64,000 bases of DNA from Bombardia bombarda (GCA_030512295.1 JAULSR010000001.1:1550001-1614000); one strand, 5' to 3'. Counted from the first letter of the stretch, positions 10,137 through 23,100 are shown. The notes: generated by a model not told the origin, from the letters alone. Program-made: numbers and translations.

Positions 10137-13015
10137 ATGCCGTACTCAGACAACCTCTACTCCATGGTGGACGACGAGTCGGACGTCGAGTCCACTGGTG
10201 GGGTCGAGAGTCAAATCGACTACGCGGCGCTCTACTACGCCTCTGCTACTGGTGAAGCTTCGGGAGCTGTCGTCGACGACCATGACTTGGTCGATGACGC
10301 CCAGGTCCACTCACCCGTCGATGGCTTCTCTCCTTCATCTACATCCAATCACACATCGACATCTGGGGAATCATCCAGTGTCCTCCACGTTCCCAACATC
10401 TTGGTCCCAGACCCGTCCCTGGAACCGGGTAGCACTGCCGAGAGCAAGGCGCGGGAAGCAGATCTGGAAAGACTGGGGAACAGACGACTTTTAAGCACGC
10501 CCACGCTCACGCCCCAAGGGTCCACCGTCAGCGCGGACCAGTCGTTTCACCCACAAGCAGCAGAAGAAGCAGTGCCTTCTCAAGGCGGCCCTCCCTCCGC
10601 GTACTCATCCACATCATCCGAAACAGGGGTCCAGCGCGGTTCTGGAATAGCGTCTCCTTCACCTCAGGCCGCGTACTACCAACCGTCATCAGCATCTGCA
10701 TACAACCCATCGACAGCATCATCATATACGTCCTATACCCCACGGCGACCTGCCTTCAGGAACAGCTCATCCGTCCTGTCTAGAGAGGCCCCGCCAGCAT
10801 ACACGCCGTCACCCACATCACCATCGACCGCACAAAGTACAAGTGACTCGTTTAGGAATTACAGCACGTTCTCACAGCCGCCCAGTGTTGTTTACAGCAA
10901 TATGGGACGCTTGGAAGAGTCCCAAGGCCTCTTGGCTGCTCATGAACCTCAGAGCATGGGGGGTCCTGAAGAGGGTCTCGCCGCCGGGACGCCTGATTGG
11001 AGAGAGAGGGCGAGGAGGCGTGCGCATTGTATGAGTGGGAGGGCCTGCAAGAAGTTGTTTCTGGGCCTAATCCTTCTTCTCGTGACTACTGGTTTTCTCA
11101 CCAGCATGATTGCTGGTGTAAGGGACGAGGTAAGCTTGGCGCATTTCTCCTCAGATGAATCATCACACACTACCACTTCCATCTGTTGATCATTGTACTA
11201 CATACGTATGCCTTACGTCATGGTTACACGAACGCCAACTGCTTTCACATGTCTATATATACTCGACCTCTACCTCACATCTTCATGGACTAACAACACA
11301 TCTCAACCCAGCCAAAACAAGGCAGACCTAAGCAACCAATACCACCCAGCAAAGAACCCGTAACCGACAACCCCGACGACAAGCCCGACATGGACCGTCC
11401 CGACCTCGACAACGAGTTCAAGTGGCAAGACAAGTACACCTGCCAGGACGCCCAGTTCCCCCGCCCCACCAGGAAATTCGACGTCTCCTTCACCGAGGAC
11501 AAGCAATTCACCTTTATCCAAAAGACCAGCACCCGCCACGACGACAACCACCGCGGCGCCCGCTTCGTCCAAGTCCAAGGCACCGTCGTCTTCCGCCGCA
11601 CCGACTCTGACAAACACGCCGACCCAGCCGCCTTCCTCGACGTGGTCGTCAACGACGACCGCATCGACGTCAACGTGGAGTGGGACGAGCACCTGCAGCT
11701 CCTGGCCGTCACGGCACCGCGCACGATCCCCTGGGACCAAACCGTCGGCTCGTGGCCCTGCGTGAGCATCCGCGGCACCGTCTGGGTGCCCGAGGGCAGC
11801 GCGCTCGACTACCTATCCGTCAAGACGACGCAGCTCGATATCGTGCTGCTTGATGATCTCTCGTTGGATGTGGCGCAGCGCACCGTGCTCGCTAGCACTG
11901 TGGGCCATATCACGTCCGCGTCGACGGGCGATAGGGCGCGGGACGATGATATCGTCAATGGGAGTGGCGCGCCCGGGACGTTTAGGTTTCGCTCGAGGCT
12001 GGTCGAGGCGGAGACGACGTCGGCGCCGATCAAGGGCGCGTGGCCGCTGTATGATTACCTGGGGCTGAGGTCGACGTCGGGGGATATTGGGGTGTGTGTG
12101 GAGCCCAAGGAGGCTGATGAGGAGGCGCCGAGGCCGGCGATTTTGTATGTGCGGTCGAATTCGGGGAGCGTGGAGGTCAGGGAGCCGGTTGATGCGGCAC
12201 GGGAGGCGGTCGTTGCTGGTGGGGATGATGGGGGGGATAAGCCGGAAAAGGTGCTCCCGCCGAGGGACTACCGCGTCGACATGCACACGACGAGCGGCAA
12301 GATCGAGGGCGCCGTGGCGTTTAGCTCGGCGGCGACGTTCAAGTCGACCAGCGGCAGTATCAAGATCGATGCGCTGCCTGTCTTGGATTCGTCGTTCGCT
12401 AGCGAGGACAGCAAGGAGGTCTGGATCATGACGCAGACGACGAGCGGGGATACTACCATTGATGTCGCTGAGCCGTTGTGGGTTGGGGAGGGTGGCAAGT
12501 ACTTGAGGGATGGTGGTGATGAGGGAGGGGAGAACCCGCCAGCGGCGAACCAGCCGGCGAGGCCGCTCCCTCCGCTCCAGCCGTTCCCTCCGCTCCAGCC
12601 GTCGCTGCCTGCTGGGCCGCTGAAGCCGGTCCAGCCGGATGTCGTCAAGGTCGGGAATGGCGATCCGTATGACTATCTTTCGGATTCTGCTGCTGCTGGT
12701 GCTGCTGGTGCTGGGAAAGAAGATGTTGTCCCCCGGTCGTTGTCGAGGGCGCTGCGCTGCCTGCACGGCTCGCACACGACCACGTCGGCGGATATCAAGC
12801 TGAAATATCCCGGCGCGTGGGAGGGCGATATCTACCTGTCGGCCATGAGCGGCAAGCTGGCGGCGCGCGGCAAGGACGTGCAGGTGTCAAGCGAGCGGGG
12901 CGACTGGCCGGGGGTGAATCGCAAGCTGGTGGCCAGGAAGGGGAGCGGTGGCGGGGGGTCGATCACGGCCAAGGCGACGTCGGGGGATGTGGATGTTTTG
13001 GTAGGGGAGGTGTGA
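10137..13015 (+). CDS. Single-pass membrane protein with DUF4097-like beta-repeat ectodomain
   Basis: Two exons, 10137-11129 and 11312-13015 (GTAAGC...CAG), giving 898 residues. Residues 1-300 are a disordered Ser/Thr/Pro-rich region. A hydrophobic segment at about 306-326 (LFLGLILLLVTTGFLTSMIAG) follows a basic patch (RERARRRAH) and is the single membrane span. The intron sits just after it. The C-terminal 570 residues contain many TTSG/STSGDI units (for example LRSTSGDIGV, HTTSGKIEGA, QTTSGDTTID, KATSGDVDVL), the pattern of the right-handed beta-helix-like DUF4097 'putative adhesin' fold. The basic flank on the N-terminal side suggests the long C-terminal part faces outward or into the lumen. 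A Pro-rich spacer interrupts the repeats near 12540-12640. Role unknown; widespread in ascomycetes. Confidence 0.85.
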
Positions 13016-13932
13016 GTGAATAGTAAGGGGGTGGAGGTGAGAAGAGTTGGGATGAGATGGGAGAGGGGATAACTTACTTTAGCGTTTTTGCGAGTTTTTC
13101 TTTGGGTTTGATGATGATTTGTTATGAGCTGAAGCAAGCTAGTTATCCTGCGTTTTGTAGTCACTGTTGTTAGGTTGGGTTGGAAGAACCAACCCCTACT
13201 CATGAGCTGTTTTGTCTTACGACACTGTTTCCTTGCTTTGTGTGTGTTTTGGTCTTCTGGATCGTGGAAAGCTACCGGGATATCTGGAGCTTGACAGGAT
13301 AATATGGCAGGCAGTTGGGTCCAGGGACTTGGGTAAATATATGAAGGTAGATAATAATGGTTTTGGTTACTTTTTGTTTCTTTTTGGGCATTCGCCTCGA
13401 CATGAATTTTGCAACGCTTGGGGAACAAGAAAGGGGCACTATATGTAACACGGATCCTCTGCTTAGATGCAGCCTCAGCCAGACCTTTCTTTTGTGTTAC
13501 TCCCTTCCCCCTTTATCTCCCGCTTCTGTCTGGTAGGTAGGCAAGCAGTCCGGGACAAGCGAGCCGATGTCGATATCGCTCCCTAGCCATACCGAAACAT
13601 CATCATACCCCATTCAATATCTGTTTTCCTCTTTCTTTACCCTTTATCTCTTTTCTCTCTTTCCGCCGACAAGATCAGTTTCCCGCCCCCACATCGAAAA
13701 CAGAATGCCAGCGTGCTCAAAAACAAAAGAAAAGGAGTTCGGCATAGGCAGCCAAACAAGTGTCGCCCGTCTGGGTAGTTGAACAATCAGATGTCTGGTG
13801 CCAGTGCAGCAAGACCACATGATATCATATCCAACCCGAACCGAACCGAATTAATCCAAAAAAGAATCGAACACAGTCAGATAACAAACGCTATTCGATA
13901 TCCAACACCCAGGGCGGCATGTCTTCCAGATA
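13016..13932. other. Intergenic region, convergent 3' ends
   Basis: Lies between a plus-strand and a minus-strand stop codon. It holds an A/T-rich downstream region of the membrane protein gene (13060-13400), a pyrimidine-rich stretch at 13490-13680, and the 3' untranslated region of the next gene. No gene seen. Confidence 0.45.
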
Positions 13933-14898
13933 CTATCTGTCTTGTTCGGGGTGTTGCTGTTGCTGTCGCTGTTGCTCTTGTTGCTCCCGTTGCTGTCGTA
14001 CCTGTTGTTGCTGTTGTAGAAGCTGAAGCTGTGTAAGGTAGTTCTCGCGAGCTTGTTGCTGTTGCTGCTGCTGCTGCTGTTGCTGAGTCCGGTGACGCTG
14101 CTGCTGTTGGTATGGCGGTGCCAGAAGCTGCGGCTGTTGTTGGGCACCACTATTGCTACTGCTACTACCATTATGACCAGGAGTGCTCTCGACCTGGTCC
14201 AGCTTCGGCTGCTTCTTTGGCGGCTCATTATTCCCCTCCTCCTCCCCCTGTTCCTTTTCTTGGTCCTGTTGTTTTCCCTCCTCCTGGTCCTGCTGCGCCC
14301 GCATATCCTGCCGCCGCACCGTCTCTACCTCGTGACCACGGCGTGTTTCTGGATCCTGCATGTCCGCCAACGATTCAAAACTTTCGCTTCGGGGTGATGG
14401 CCGGGCAAGATGTGCCCCCAATTGGATGGCGGTCCTGGGTGTGGTGGTCGTGGCAGTGGTAGTAGTGGTGGTCGTGGTGGTCGTGGTGGTCGTGGGTGTG
14501 TATAGGGCATCTTCAATTTCATGGTCGAGACATCTAGAGCAATGAGCCGGGCTGTTGCGAATGGTGACCGGAGGGATATCGTTTTGGCGGAGGCGGTGAT
14601 GGCGATCATGATAATGATGGGACCAGAGCGGTGGCTGATTCCGAGTGCTGCGGGTGACGGTGGCCGCGCACAGCACGGAGCTGGTGATCGCGCTCTCGCA
14701 GGCGGTGATTTGAAGGGGGGCTGGCCATCGGTGGCCACAGCATGTGCATCTGTATACGGCGGTGTTGTATTGGCACATTGTGGTGGTTGTGGTTGTGGTT
14801 GTGGTTGTAGTTGTGCGAGTGCTGGGGAGGTTGTAAGATTTGGTTTGATCTGGGGAGGAGGGAGATGGGCTGGCTGTTCCTGGATAAACAGGAGTCAA
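13933..14898 (-). CDS. Uncharacterised low-complexity protein with N-terminal Cys motif
   Basis: One uninterrupted frame of 321 residues. After a short Ser/Pro leader and a run of Thr comes MCQYNTAVYRCTCCGHRW, a Cys/His cluster of the kind that opens many small unnamed fungal proteins; more Cys pairs follow (CAATVTR, CSRCLDHE). The second half is a Thr run, an acidic Glu/Gln segment and a long Gln-rich tail coded by CAG/CAA repeats. The Met of MCQY could be the real start, with the upstream Thr run then untranslated. The opposite strand reads as Leu/Val runs because of the repeats and is not a gene. Function unknown. Confidence 0.6.
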   Translation of the reverse strand: MTPVYPGTASPSPSSPDQTKSYNLPSTRTTTTTTTTTTTTMCQYNTAVYRCTCCGHRWPAPLQITACESAITSSVLCAATVTRSTRNQPPLWSHHYHDRHHRLRQNDIPPVTIRNSPAHCSRCLDHEIEDALYTPTTTTTTTTTTTTTATTTTPRTAIQLGAHLARPSPRSESFESLADMQDPETRRGHEVETVRRQDMRAQQDQEEGKQQDQEKEQGEEEGNNEPPKKQPKLDQVESTPGHNGSSSSNSGAQQQPQLLAPPYQQQQRHRTQQQQQQQQQQQARENYLTQLQLLQQQQQVRQQREQQEQQRQQQQHPEQDR

Positions 14899-16030
14899 GT
14901 TGTGTCGTAAGCTAGGTATTTAATTTGGGCGATAGATACTCTGCTGTGGTACCTTTTGAGGTAATGTGTCAAAGCTTGATGTGTTGCCATGTGCTTTTGG
15001 GTAAAATAGTCTGCTTCGAGCTCGAGCTGGTTGAAAAGGGGGGGGGAGCCAGATAGCGTACCCGAGGTAGTGATGGAGACGATACAACTTAATTAGGTCC
15101 GCTAAGCCAAATTCATGTTCTTGTCGAGGATGCCTGAAGAAAATTGCCGGTTCGCTCCTTCCTTCACAAGCAACATTGGGTGGAAGAAGTCACTACCAAG
15201 GCGAGCAGACCACATTATACTTCCACATTTAAATTTCTTCGCAGAGAAAGTTTAGGAAGAAAAATGGTTACGGAGAGAGGCTAAGGCGCTTAGATATCCG
15301 TATCTGAGGGGAAGATCGCAACTTTGTTTGTTTGGCTGAAAAGGGGCTTGAGGGATGGGCCTGTCTAGATAGCAACATGGGTGAAGTAGGTAGGGTTGAA
15401 TGATTTACGTGCTCACGCACGTGAACGTGGCCCTTTCGCGCCCCAGTGTTTTCAGAGAGGAAGACTGTACATGTATCAGTTCAAGCCGGTCGATCAAAGA
15501 TACCAGAGACATATTGAGGTCGAGGCATGTTCGCCTTGCAGCTTTTGCAAACGAGAGGATAAGGCAGAGCCATCGTGGCTTGCGCTGGCGCATCTTCGAC
15601 GGAAGAGTGAAACTCTGATTAACGAATACTATGACTTGCAGTGTTTGCTCGTGACGAGCAACTCTTTGTTGGCCAAAACAGAAGGAAGCTGCTAACGCGT
15701 AGTATGCATGTTTCGAAAGGGCAATGTCAGGACTGAGTTATCACATCTCGCCGACAATAGCTTCCTGATAACCCTTGTTGTGATAAAATTTGGAGCAAGC
15801 CGCAAAACCAGTTAAGGTAGACAATGCCATTCAGGATAGACGGCCAAAACCGATAACACAAAGAGAGCTTAAGCACCACAAAACCCTCCTGACGTCCCAA
15901 TGCGGTTTTCGTTTCCGGGGCTTGCAGGAGTGAGGCAAACGCAGCTCCAATATACATACCAAGGGAATACTTGGCGAATTCAACTCACAAATCGTAGCAA
16001 CTTGAAGCTTGCCGAACTGCCTTATCCAAG
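14899..16030. other. Divergent intergenic region between two MC-motif genes
   Basis: About 1.1 kb separating two divergently transcribed genes that both encode an MC...C.C N-terminal motif. A run of nine G lies near 15040. Short frames at 15396-15695 overlap each other on several frames and none is convincing. No repeat or RNA gene recognised. Confidence 0.45.
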
Positions 16031-16420
16031 ATGTGTATCATCGTCAAGCAGCTTTTCGAATGCGGCTGCAAGGGGTACCAGAATACACACCCCTGCCCCA
16101 CGGTGACGGGCGCTTCACAGAGGCGGGCAGAAAACTACACAACGAGACCGCGACTTCTCCCTGACAGGCTGGGACTTCTTCCTGCGATAGCTCCCAAATG
16201 CGCTAAACAGAACCCATTAAGGCCAGTGAGGGGGACTGCCCCGAATGTGCAATCAAGGCGGTAAGTTTATCCTTATTCTCTATCTGCCCAGATGACTTGA
16301 TGCTATGCGAATGGCTGCTGATGTCGCATGATTAATCAGGCTAGAAATGGGCATGGGGAGAAGAGATGGGATGAAGGAGACACAAGCCTTGAGCTCGATG
16401 TTGTGACCAAACTCCCATAA
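16031..16420 (+). CDS. Small Cys-rich protein with an apparent frameshift
   Basis: Exon 1 (16031-16260) opens MCIIVKQLFECGCKG, a Cys pattern typical of short fungal proteins, and reads to KCAKQNP. The sensible continuation, GDCPECAIKA, then lies in the neighbouring frame. It meets a GTAAGT donor at 16261, and exon 2 (16340-16420, after TTAATCAG) continues ARNGHGEKRWDEGDTSLELD to a stop. A one-base loss near 16212-16240, possibly in the CCC run at 16212-16214, would account for the change; without it the frame stops at 16264. Cys spacing (C-x-C early, DCPEC late) suggests a small metal-binding or disulfide-rich fold. No function can be assigned. Could be a decayed gene or a sequence error. Confidence 0.5.
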
Positions 16421-16964
16421 ATACCGCCAATACCGTCAATACTAGAACTGCTCCCTCCTTTTCCACATTACCTTGCAACAACACTTAATCTGCATCTGAG
16501 TTGGATGTGAGCGAGTGAGTGAATTGTGACAGATCAGCGAGCGGTGCGCCTGCCATGGCCAAGAATCGTTTCTTGGTCTTTGCCAACAATGGTAACAGCC
16601 CGCTGTCTTGTCGTCTGATAATAAGTGGCTTAAGTTCTGGCGTGGCCTGACTCTTTTTTTAATTTTTCCCTAGGCGAGCAAGTCACCAAGTCAAGCCGAC
16701 GAACTTTGCGCATCGTGCATCGCCTTGCATCGCCTTAGACTGCTGCACCAGCACCCATCACCCTCTTCTTTTCCCTCATCAAAACGTCAATCCGAGCCGG
16801 ATCAGCGTCATGTCAACCAAACCATAATGTCGATATGTTCTGATTCAGGTTAGTCAAACGGGCAACCTTCTCTCAACGTCGTGTCGTCGTCAGCATGCTG
16901 AATAAAAACCCCAGATGATGGCCGCGAGTCGCCGCCGCCGTGCACCGTCCTCTCAATTAAACAG
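16421..16964. other. Intergenic region upstream of the 16.97 kb gene
   Basis: The promoter and leader of the next gene. A T-rich segment followed by TAGG at 16655-16675 looks like a 3' splice site, so a leader intron is possible. No coding frame of note. Confidence 0.4.
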
Positions 16965-18146
16965 ATGGAGCAAGACCTCGGTGACTTCACTCGTAAGTTC
17001 GCATTCGCTCCTTTCGGCGCTTGCCGACTGGATATGCCACAGAAAGCTAACCACTGATATGCGAAACTAGGCGGAGTAGACTTTTCCATGGCTAGGGGAC
17101 GTGTCGCATCAAGTGCGACGGGCGCACCAGGACAGGAACAAGCTCGGCAGGCCGAGATTCAGGAAAAGCCCACACGCCTCCGGCGTAATAGGAACCCAAT
17201 ATACCCTCTGGACAAGTCGCATCATCATGCCCCTCCACCACATGTCGCACAATCGTTGGCGCCGGGCGCAGACCACTTAGCCTTCGAAAGGGCCATGGTA
17301 ACTCGAAATCGCCAGGCGTCTGTCGACGTCCCGCAAAGCAGAGGTCGGAATGGCGTTGGGGGTGGAGAGTCTGCGTCTGCGGTTCAGGAGCAGCCGCTAC
17401 GCGCGTGGTCGCCATTCCCGAGGATAGTGCGGTCCAATTCCAATAAGCCTTTGCCGCCGTGCCCTTCAACGTCTTTGCCCAGGAAACAAGCTCCGCCATC
17501 GCGCCCATCATCGTCATCGCGTTCTGTGTCACGATCCCTATCGCGGCCCCGAACACCGAGTTTTACCGCGGCAGAGTTCTCCTTGTATGGGCTACCCCCT
17601 CTTGGTAAGATACGCATTGAGGCCCTCCAAACTCTGGGAAAACAGTGCTGAATAAACTCTCCTTAGGCAAGGGCATGCGCGACCACCTAGCCCCAGACCC
17701 AGGTTATGTATACCAAAGCCCTCCACCGTTCTGTGGGTTCCCCAGTCGCAACCCGCTTAGCAAGAAAAGAAAGGGGGAGGGGCGCAGATACTGACACACA
17801 GGCACAGTCCACAACTGGGAAAGCCCCAACCGAAGAAGCGCCTCGAAATGTATCGATCCAAGACGGGCCCGTCATCGAGTCAAGAACTTCGCCTGCAAGC
17901 CCGTCGGTTCGATAGCCAGACCCAAGATACTGGTGTCAGTTCCCGTGCCAGCCACCGCGATATTTACGATACCCATCACTACGACCACCCCCGCCACGCC
18001 CAGCCGGCGCGAGGCCGGAAGTGACTTGCGGGAGCAGTATGTAATTGACGGAGGGCATCGTCCGAGAACGAGCTCGAATGCTCGGCATGGACAGCAACAG
18101 GGGAGCCGAGGCATCCCGCGGTTCTATGAGCCCGGCGGCGGTGGAC

Positions 18147-18178
<32 letters not shown>

Positions 18179-18871
18179 CAGCAGCATCAGCGGCGGCCTG
18201 CCATGCATTCTGTTGCTTCCTCTGCTCCTGCTCTGGTCCCTATATTTCCTTCTTCCTTCAGATACGCACCCACCATGAGCCCGCACGAGGCAGAGGCAGC
18301 GTCGAAGGTGACTATGAGTAAGTCCAGGTCCGATCTGAACTAGTAAAAATGTAACAATCACCTGGGTAGCGCCCAAAAGCAAATAATAGATCTGACTGAC
18401 TGACATGTTGATTTAAAAATAGGAATCCGCGAGAGAACAGCAGCGGCAGTAGCACCAGCACCGAGCAACAACAACATCAGCCGCGGCGAAAGCTACAGCA
18501 GTCACCACTGGAAACCGCCGAATAGGAAGCGCGCGGAAACGACGCCAACAACGGCAACGGCGACTGAGACGTTTCCGTACTTTGACCCCACCGTGCTGTC
18601 GACGGACCAGGCGGCGGTTGTCTGTGCGGATGAGAGGCGGAGGACAGTCTTCATTGACCTAGGATTTGATCGGTTCCGTAGTAGTACTGGCGAGAGTGGG
18701 AGGGGAGAGGATGGTCGGGCCTTATTATCGGAGGGGGAGGATGAGTACTATAATGAGGAGGAGGTGGAGGAGGAAGGAGTGGTCGTTGAGGCTGCTGCCA
18801 CCACCGGAAGCTACGGTTACTATCGTGAGAGGAGGAATGGGACGGCGGGGGGATGGCCGTTGGTGCATTGA
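16965..18871 (+). CDS. Uncharacterised disordered protein, Ser/Arg, Gln and acidic tracts
   Basis: Exon 1 16965-16992 (MEQDLGDFT), exon 2 from 17071, an intron with donor at about 17614 and acceptor at 17666, exon 3 from 17667, then an intron 18318-18422 (GTAAGT...TAG) before the last exon 18423-18871. Exon 3 starts well (GKGMRDHLAPDPGYVYQSPP), but protein-like sequence moves to another frame near the GGGGG run at 17772-17776 and back near the CCCCC run at 17988-17992, so the middle needs correction or an unusual intron. Features are Ser/Arg-rich stretches, a Gln run and a Glu-rich C-terminus. No domain recognised. Codon-like composition and clean outer introns support a real gene. Confidence 0.55.
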
Positions 18872-20159
18872 GCCTACCCAAGGTGCCTACCTCCTTTTAC
18901 CTGTTAAGCCGTCTTGGGTAGGCAGGCACGTTAGTGATGGATGAGGTAGGTGTGTTGTGGGCTGGGCCTCTCGTTGTGGAAGGTGCTTCATGCCATTTGC
19001 AAAGAGAGGGAAAGAGACAGACAGATACCCCTTATATAAATGGGGCATGCATGTACGGCAGGTATGCATCTGGTATCTGGCATCAATCATCTCGCATCTG
19101 GTATGTCGTTGGGAAAGGGATGGAGAACAAATTGTTGTGATAGTAATGAGCTAATTAGTACTGGTAGTGGGAGAAAACTATGGCTTCCTCATAAGTAGTG
19201 GTTAAATTGTACGGATTTAGCAACAAATTGTCTATGATCTGACGCGAGACTCCTGTCGTCCGTTCCTAACCGACACGACCGACCTGGGAACCGGGCATGC
19301 AGGGGGATCCCGTCACATCTTAGCTCGCTGGGAGCTGTTGAGGTACTGAGTGAGGGACGACTGTTAGTGTAATTGATAACCTCGGCTATGATATCGGTGA
19401 TAGCGATTGTACAGGCTTAACATAAGACGGATAACAGTACCTTGGCTTTGTTCCTGGAACGGACAAAGTTTGGTCGCTCCTAGCGGGGCGACGTTGGAAG
19501 CGGGAACCCCTCATCCAGGCTTCGATAGTGGACAACTGCCCTAGGATTGGCTCCCCATTCCCCAACTCCATGGATTCACGGGGTTGGCATGGGGTTCATG
19601 TGGGTGGAAGGTTCCATGGGAGGAGGTACCTTTGTATCTATCCGTTCAATGGACGCTGCCAAGTTCGAACCGTCGTTCAGCTGTGCCTTGTCGTGCCTGC
19701 CCTGCGACTGCGATGCCCTGCAGCTCAACCAAAAGAGTTCAACCTCCTCCCAACTAAGGTAAGGTACCCTGCCAGTTTCTAAAAAAGAACATGAGTTGAT
19801 CGTTGATTGAAGAAATGCAGCTGCAGCCGCCGCCAAGTCCCTGAATCTCGTGCCAAAACACCGCGCAACCCGTGCCTTTCACATCGGTGTTGGTTGTCCC
19901 GCGCAGCTTCTAGGCGCTCCTTGCTGTAACTTCAGCTCCGCGTTCAGCCATCATCTTCTTTCCTCCTGGTGTGAATTACCCAAACGGTACAGACGAACCA
20001 GAAGACAGGCCACAACACGCGACGACAACAGCGGCGATTGAACGACGACGACTACCTCTCCAATCGCATACACCCAGCATCTGCGATACACATATCTGTT
20101 CAGACTGCTGCTGATCACCGGCGCATGAGTGCCCCCCAGCCGCCTCCTCGCCTCGCGAT
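18872..20159. other. Intergenic region upstream of WDR48/Bun107
   Basis: About 1.3 kb. Short frames on both strands lack protein-like composition. The stretch after about 19800 (CAGCTGCAGCCGCCGCC, then C-rich sequence) resembles the 5' leader of the next gene. No repeats longer than a few units. Confidence 0.4.
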
Positions 20160-23100
20160 ATGGCCAAGAAGGCGCGCCAGAGGATAAGCTATGGTATGGT
20201 TCGTCCCATAACTGCTATTATCTACCTTACCTACCGACTCTCCCCCCATCCTGTCCGTCCCGTCGCATCAACTTTCTCTCTGTCCCTTCGTTTTTCTGGC
20301 CAATGTGCTGGAAACCCCGCATATTGGTACACCTACCGAGGTACACGGTGGAAGAGAGTTGGCACCCACCCAGCCTGAGGTGGCCGTGACTGGGTAGAGA
20401 GATGCTCGCATACGTATGCGCAAGCTTGATGCTGCTTGCTTGCTGCTCGACAGCAAGAAATCGCAGTCTGACTGACTGATACAACCTTAGTTCTTGAGCT
20501 TCCCAACTCCTCGCCTGGCGGCCATCGACTTGGCGTGAATGGCCTGGCTGTCGACCGCGACAATGCCATCCTGTGAGCAGCCACCAATTGCGCCCCCGTC
20601 CCCCCTGCCCTGCTGCTTGCTGGCCCCTATCGCTATCCAAAAACCAGTCTCGCTGACTTACAATACGAATATAGCTACTCTGGTGGTCGCGATGGCGTCA
20701 TATGCGCCTGGGACGTGAACCCCGACCTTGTCGCATCGGGCGAGGGCAACTACCACTCCACCCCCGCCGGCCGCACCAACGGTGGCGGACACCACCAGCA
20801 GCAGCAGACGACGCGGTTCCGCGCCCAGACGCAGGCGCACACGCACTGGATCAACGACATTGCGCTGGCCCAGGGCCACGCCGCCGTCGTGTCGGCGTCG
20901 TCAGACCTGCTCGTCAAGGTGTGGCGGCCGCACGGGAGCGACGCCAAGGAGCCCGCCACCATCGGCCAGCACGCCGACTACGTCAAGTGCGTCGCGACGC
21001 CGAACCAGTCGACCAGCTGGGTCGCCTCGGGCGGCCTCGACCGCAAGATATACCTGTGGGACTTGGTGGGCGGCGGCAAGACGCTCGAGATCGACGTCAG
21101 CGGCGAGGAGGTGACGGAGAAGGGCAGCGTGTATGCGCTGAGCGTCAACCATAGCATTCTGGCGAGCGGCGGCCCCGAGAGCATTGTGCGCCTGTGGGAC
21201 CCCAAGTCGGGCAAGCGGATTACCAAATTTGTCGGCCACACGGACAATGTGCGCGCTATATTGGTGAACGAGTCGGGCGATATGGTCATGACGGCGAGCT
21301 CGGACCAGACCGTCAAGGTCTGGAGCGTCACGGCGGGACGGTGCATGCACACGCTTACGATGCACAACGACAGCGTGTGGTCGCTGTTCTCGGACGACCC
21401 AGAGCTGGGCGTCTTCTACAGCAGCGATCGTTCGGGCCTGGTGGTCAAGACGGACGTGCGGGGCACGCTGGGGGAGATGGATGATGGTATATCGATTGCG
21501 ATTGCGCATGAGAACGACGGTGTGAGCAAGGTTGTGGCTAGTGGGAGCTGCATCTGGACGGCGACGTCGCGGTCCTCGATTAACCGGTGGCAGAACGTGG
21601 ACACGAGTGCCGAGATACAGCTCCCTGAGGTTTTTAAACAGCACCGGGCGTCGGTAGCGACGACGCGGAGCAGGGAGAGCTCGATCCCTTCTTACTCGTC
21701 TCCTCCTCCTCCTCCTCCGCCGGTGGCGGCGTTGAATGGGTCGTCTACTACGAAAAAGGAGATACCTGTCAAGTCTATATTACGGATATCAAATACGGCA
21801 GCCTTTCCGCCTGCTGTCATCAGTAGGGATGATGAAGAGGCATTGCCTGGTATGTTGCGGAAGGGATCAGAGATAATACTGCCAGATCCCGTGGATACCC
21901 GTGTGGAGCCGATACATCATCTACCCGAGGAGACGATTGAGGGACAGTTCGGACTGGTTAAGCACCGTCTTTTGAATGACAGGAGACGAGTCTTGACGCT
22001 GGATACCGCTGGAGATGTTTTACTGTGGGACTTGATTGAAGTGAGAGATACACCAGACTTGAGCTTTCTTCCCGAGCTGTTTTATTCTGAAGTATGACGC
22101 TAACTTATGTGTTTCTCAAAGTGCCAACCGATCAAGAGCTTTGGAAAGAGACACCTGGAGGATGTAGAGCCTGAGGTTAATACTCTGGAGGCTGTGGCGC
22201 CTTGGTGTTCGATTGATACGAGCTCGGGAAATCTGACGGTTGTGTTGGAGCCGTTCAACTGCTTTGATGCGGAGATGTACGCCGATGAGCTGAAGCTAGA
22301 GGAGCCAGTTGAGTTTCGGGAGGATCAGAGGAGTATGATGCATTCCCACCCCAGACATTCACCTCTCTTTGTTTCCCTGACTGATTGACTGGCTTGTGCT
22401 AACATGTCTGCCCCGTCAAGTTAACCTCGGAAAGTGGATTCTCCGGTACCTATTTGCCAACCTCATTGACGAGGAGATCAGGCGAGACGAGGCCCACAGA
22501 CAGAAGCTGAACGAGGCGGCGGAAAAGAGGATCGCAGCAGCGGGTACCAGTCGGGGAAGCCCACTGATGATATCGATACCGGCGCCGGTGGCGGGCTGGG
22601 GCGGCCCGCCGGCAGCAGGAGACTCGCCTTCTACCACGCCACGGGCCAACTGGCCACTCTACCCACCAATGACCCCCGGGCTGGCCATAGGATCAGCCAC
22701 CCCGGGTCCGTCTGCTGGAGTGCTAGATACGTCACTCAGCCCTCTGGATAAGCGGTCGTCTCAGGTCAGCCGGCCGTCGGTGGAGAAGGAGGACTACTTC
22801 TCGGACGCGATACATTCTCCGGATGGAGGCAATAATCAGCAGGGTGGTGTTGCTAAACCCGCTCAGACGCCTGCAACTGAGACGGCGCCACACCTTCCTC
22901 CTGTGGGCGAGGAGGGGCAAAAGGGCACTGAGAATGGGAAGGATGGCAAGGATAAGGAGAAGGATAATGACAAGGCCCCAAGCACACCGTTTGGCAAGAG
23001 GAAGTTCCGCATGAACATGTCGTTTGGCGGGAAGAAGCTGGGGCGGTCGGCGTCGACATCAGCGGCGGCAGCGGCAGCAGCTGCAGCAGCTGAGAAGCCC

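Noticed and set aside
11813..12775. 320-codon minus-strand frame
   Set aside because: Antisense to the exon of the DUF4097-like gene; Arg/Pro-rich composition is typical of a shadow frame in GC-rich coding DNA.
14053..14397. Leu-rich plus-strand frame resembling a membrane protein
   Set aside because: The Leu run is the opposite reading of CAG repeats in the Gln-rich minus-strand gene.
20901..21644. 247-codon minus-strand frame
   Set aside because: Antisense to the WD40 region of bun107.
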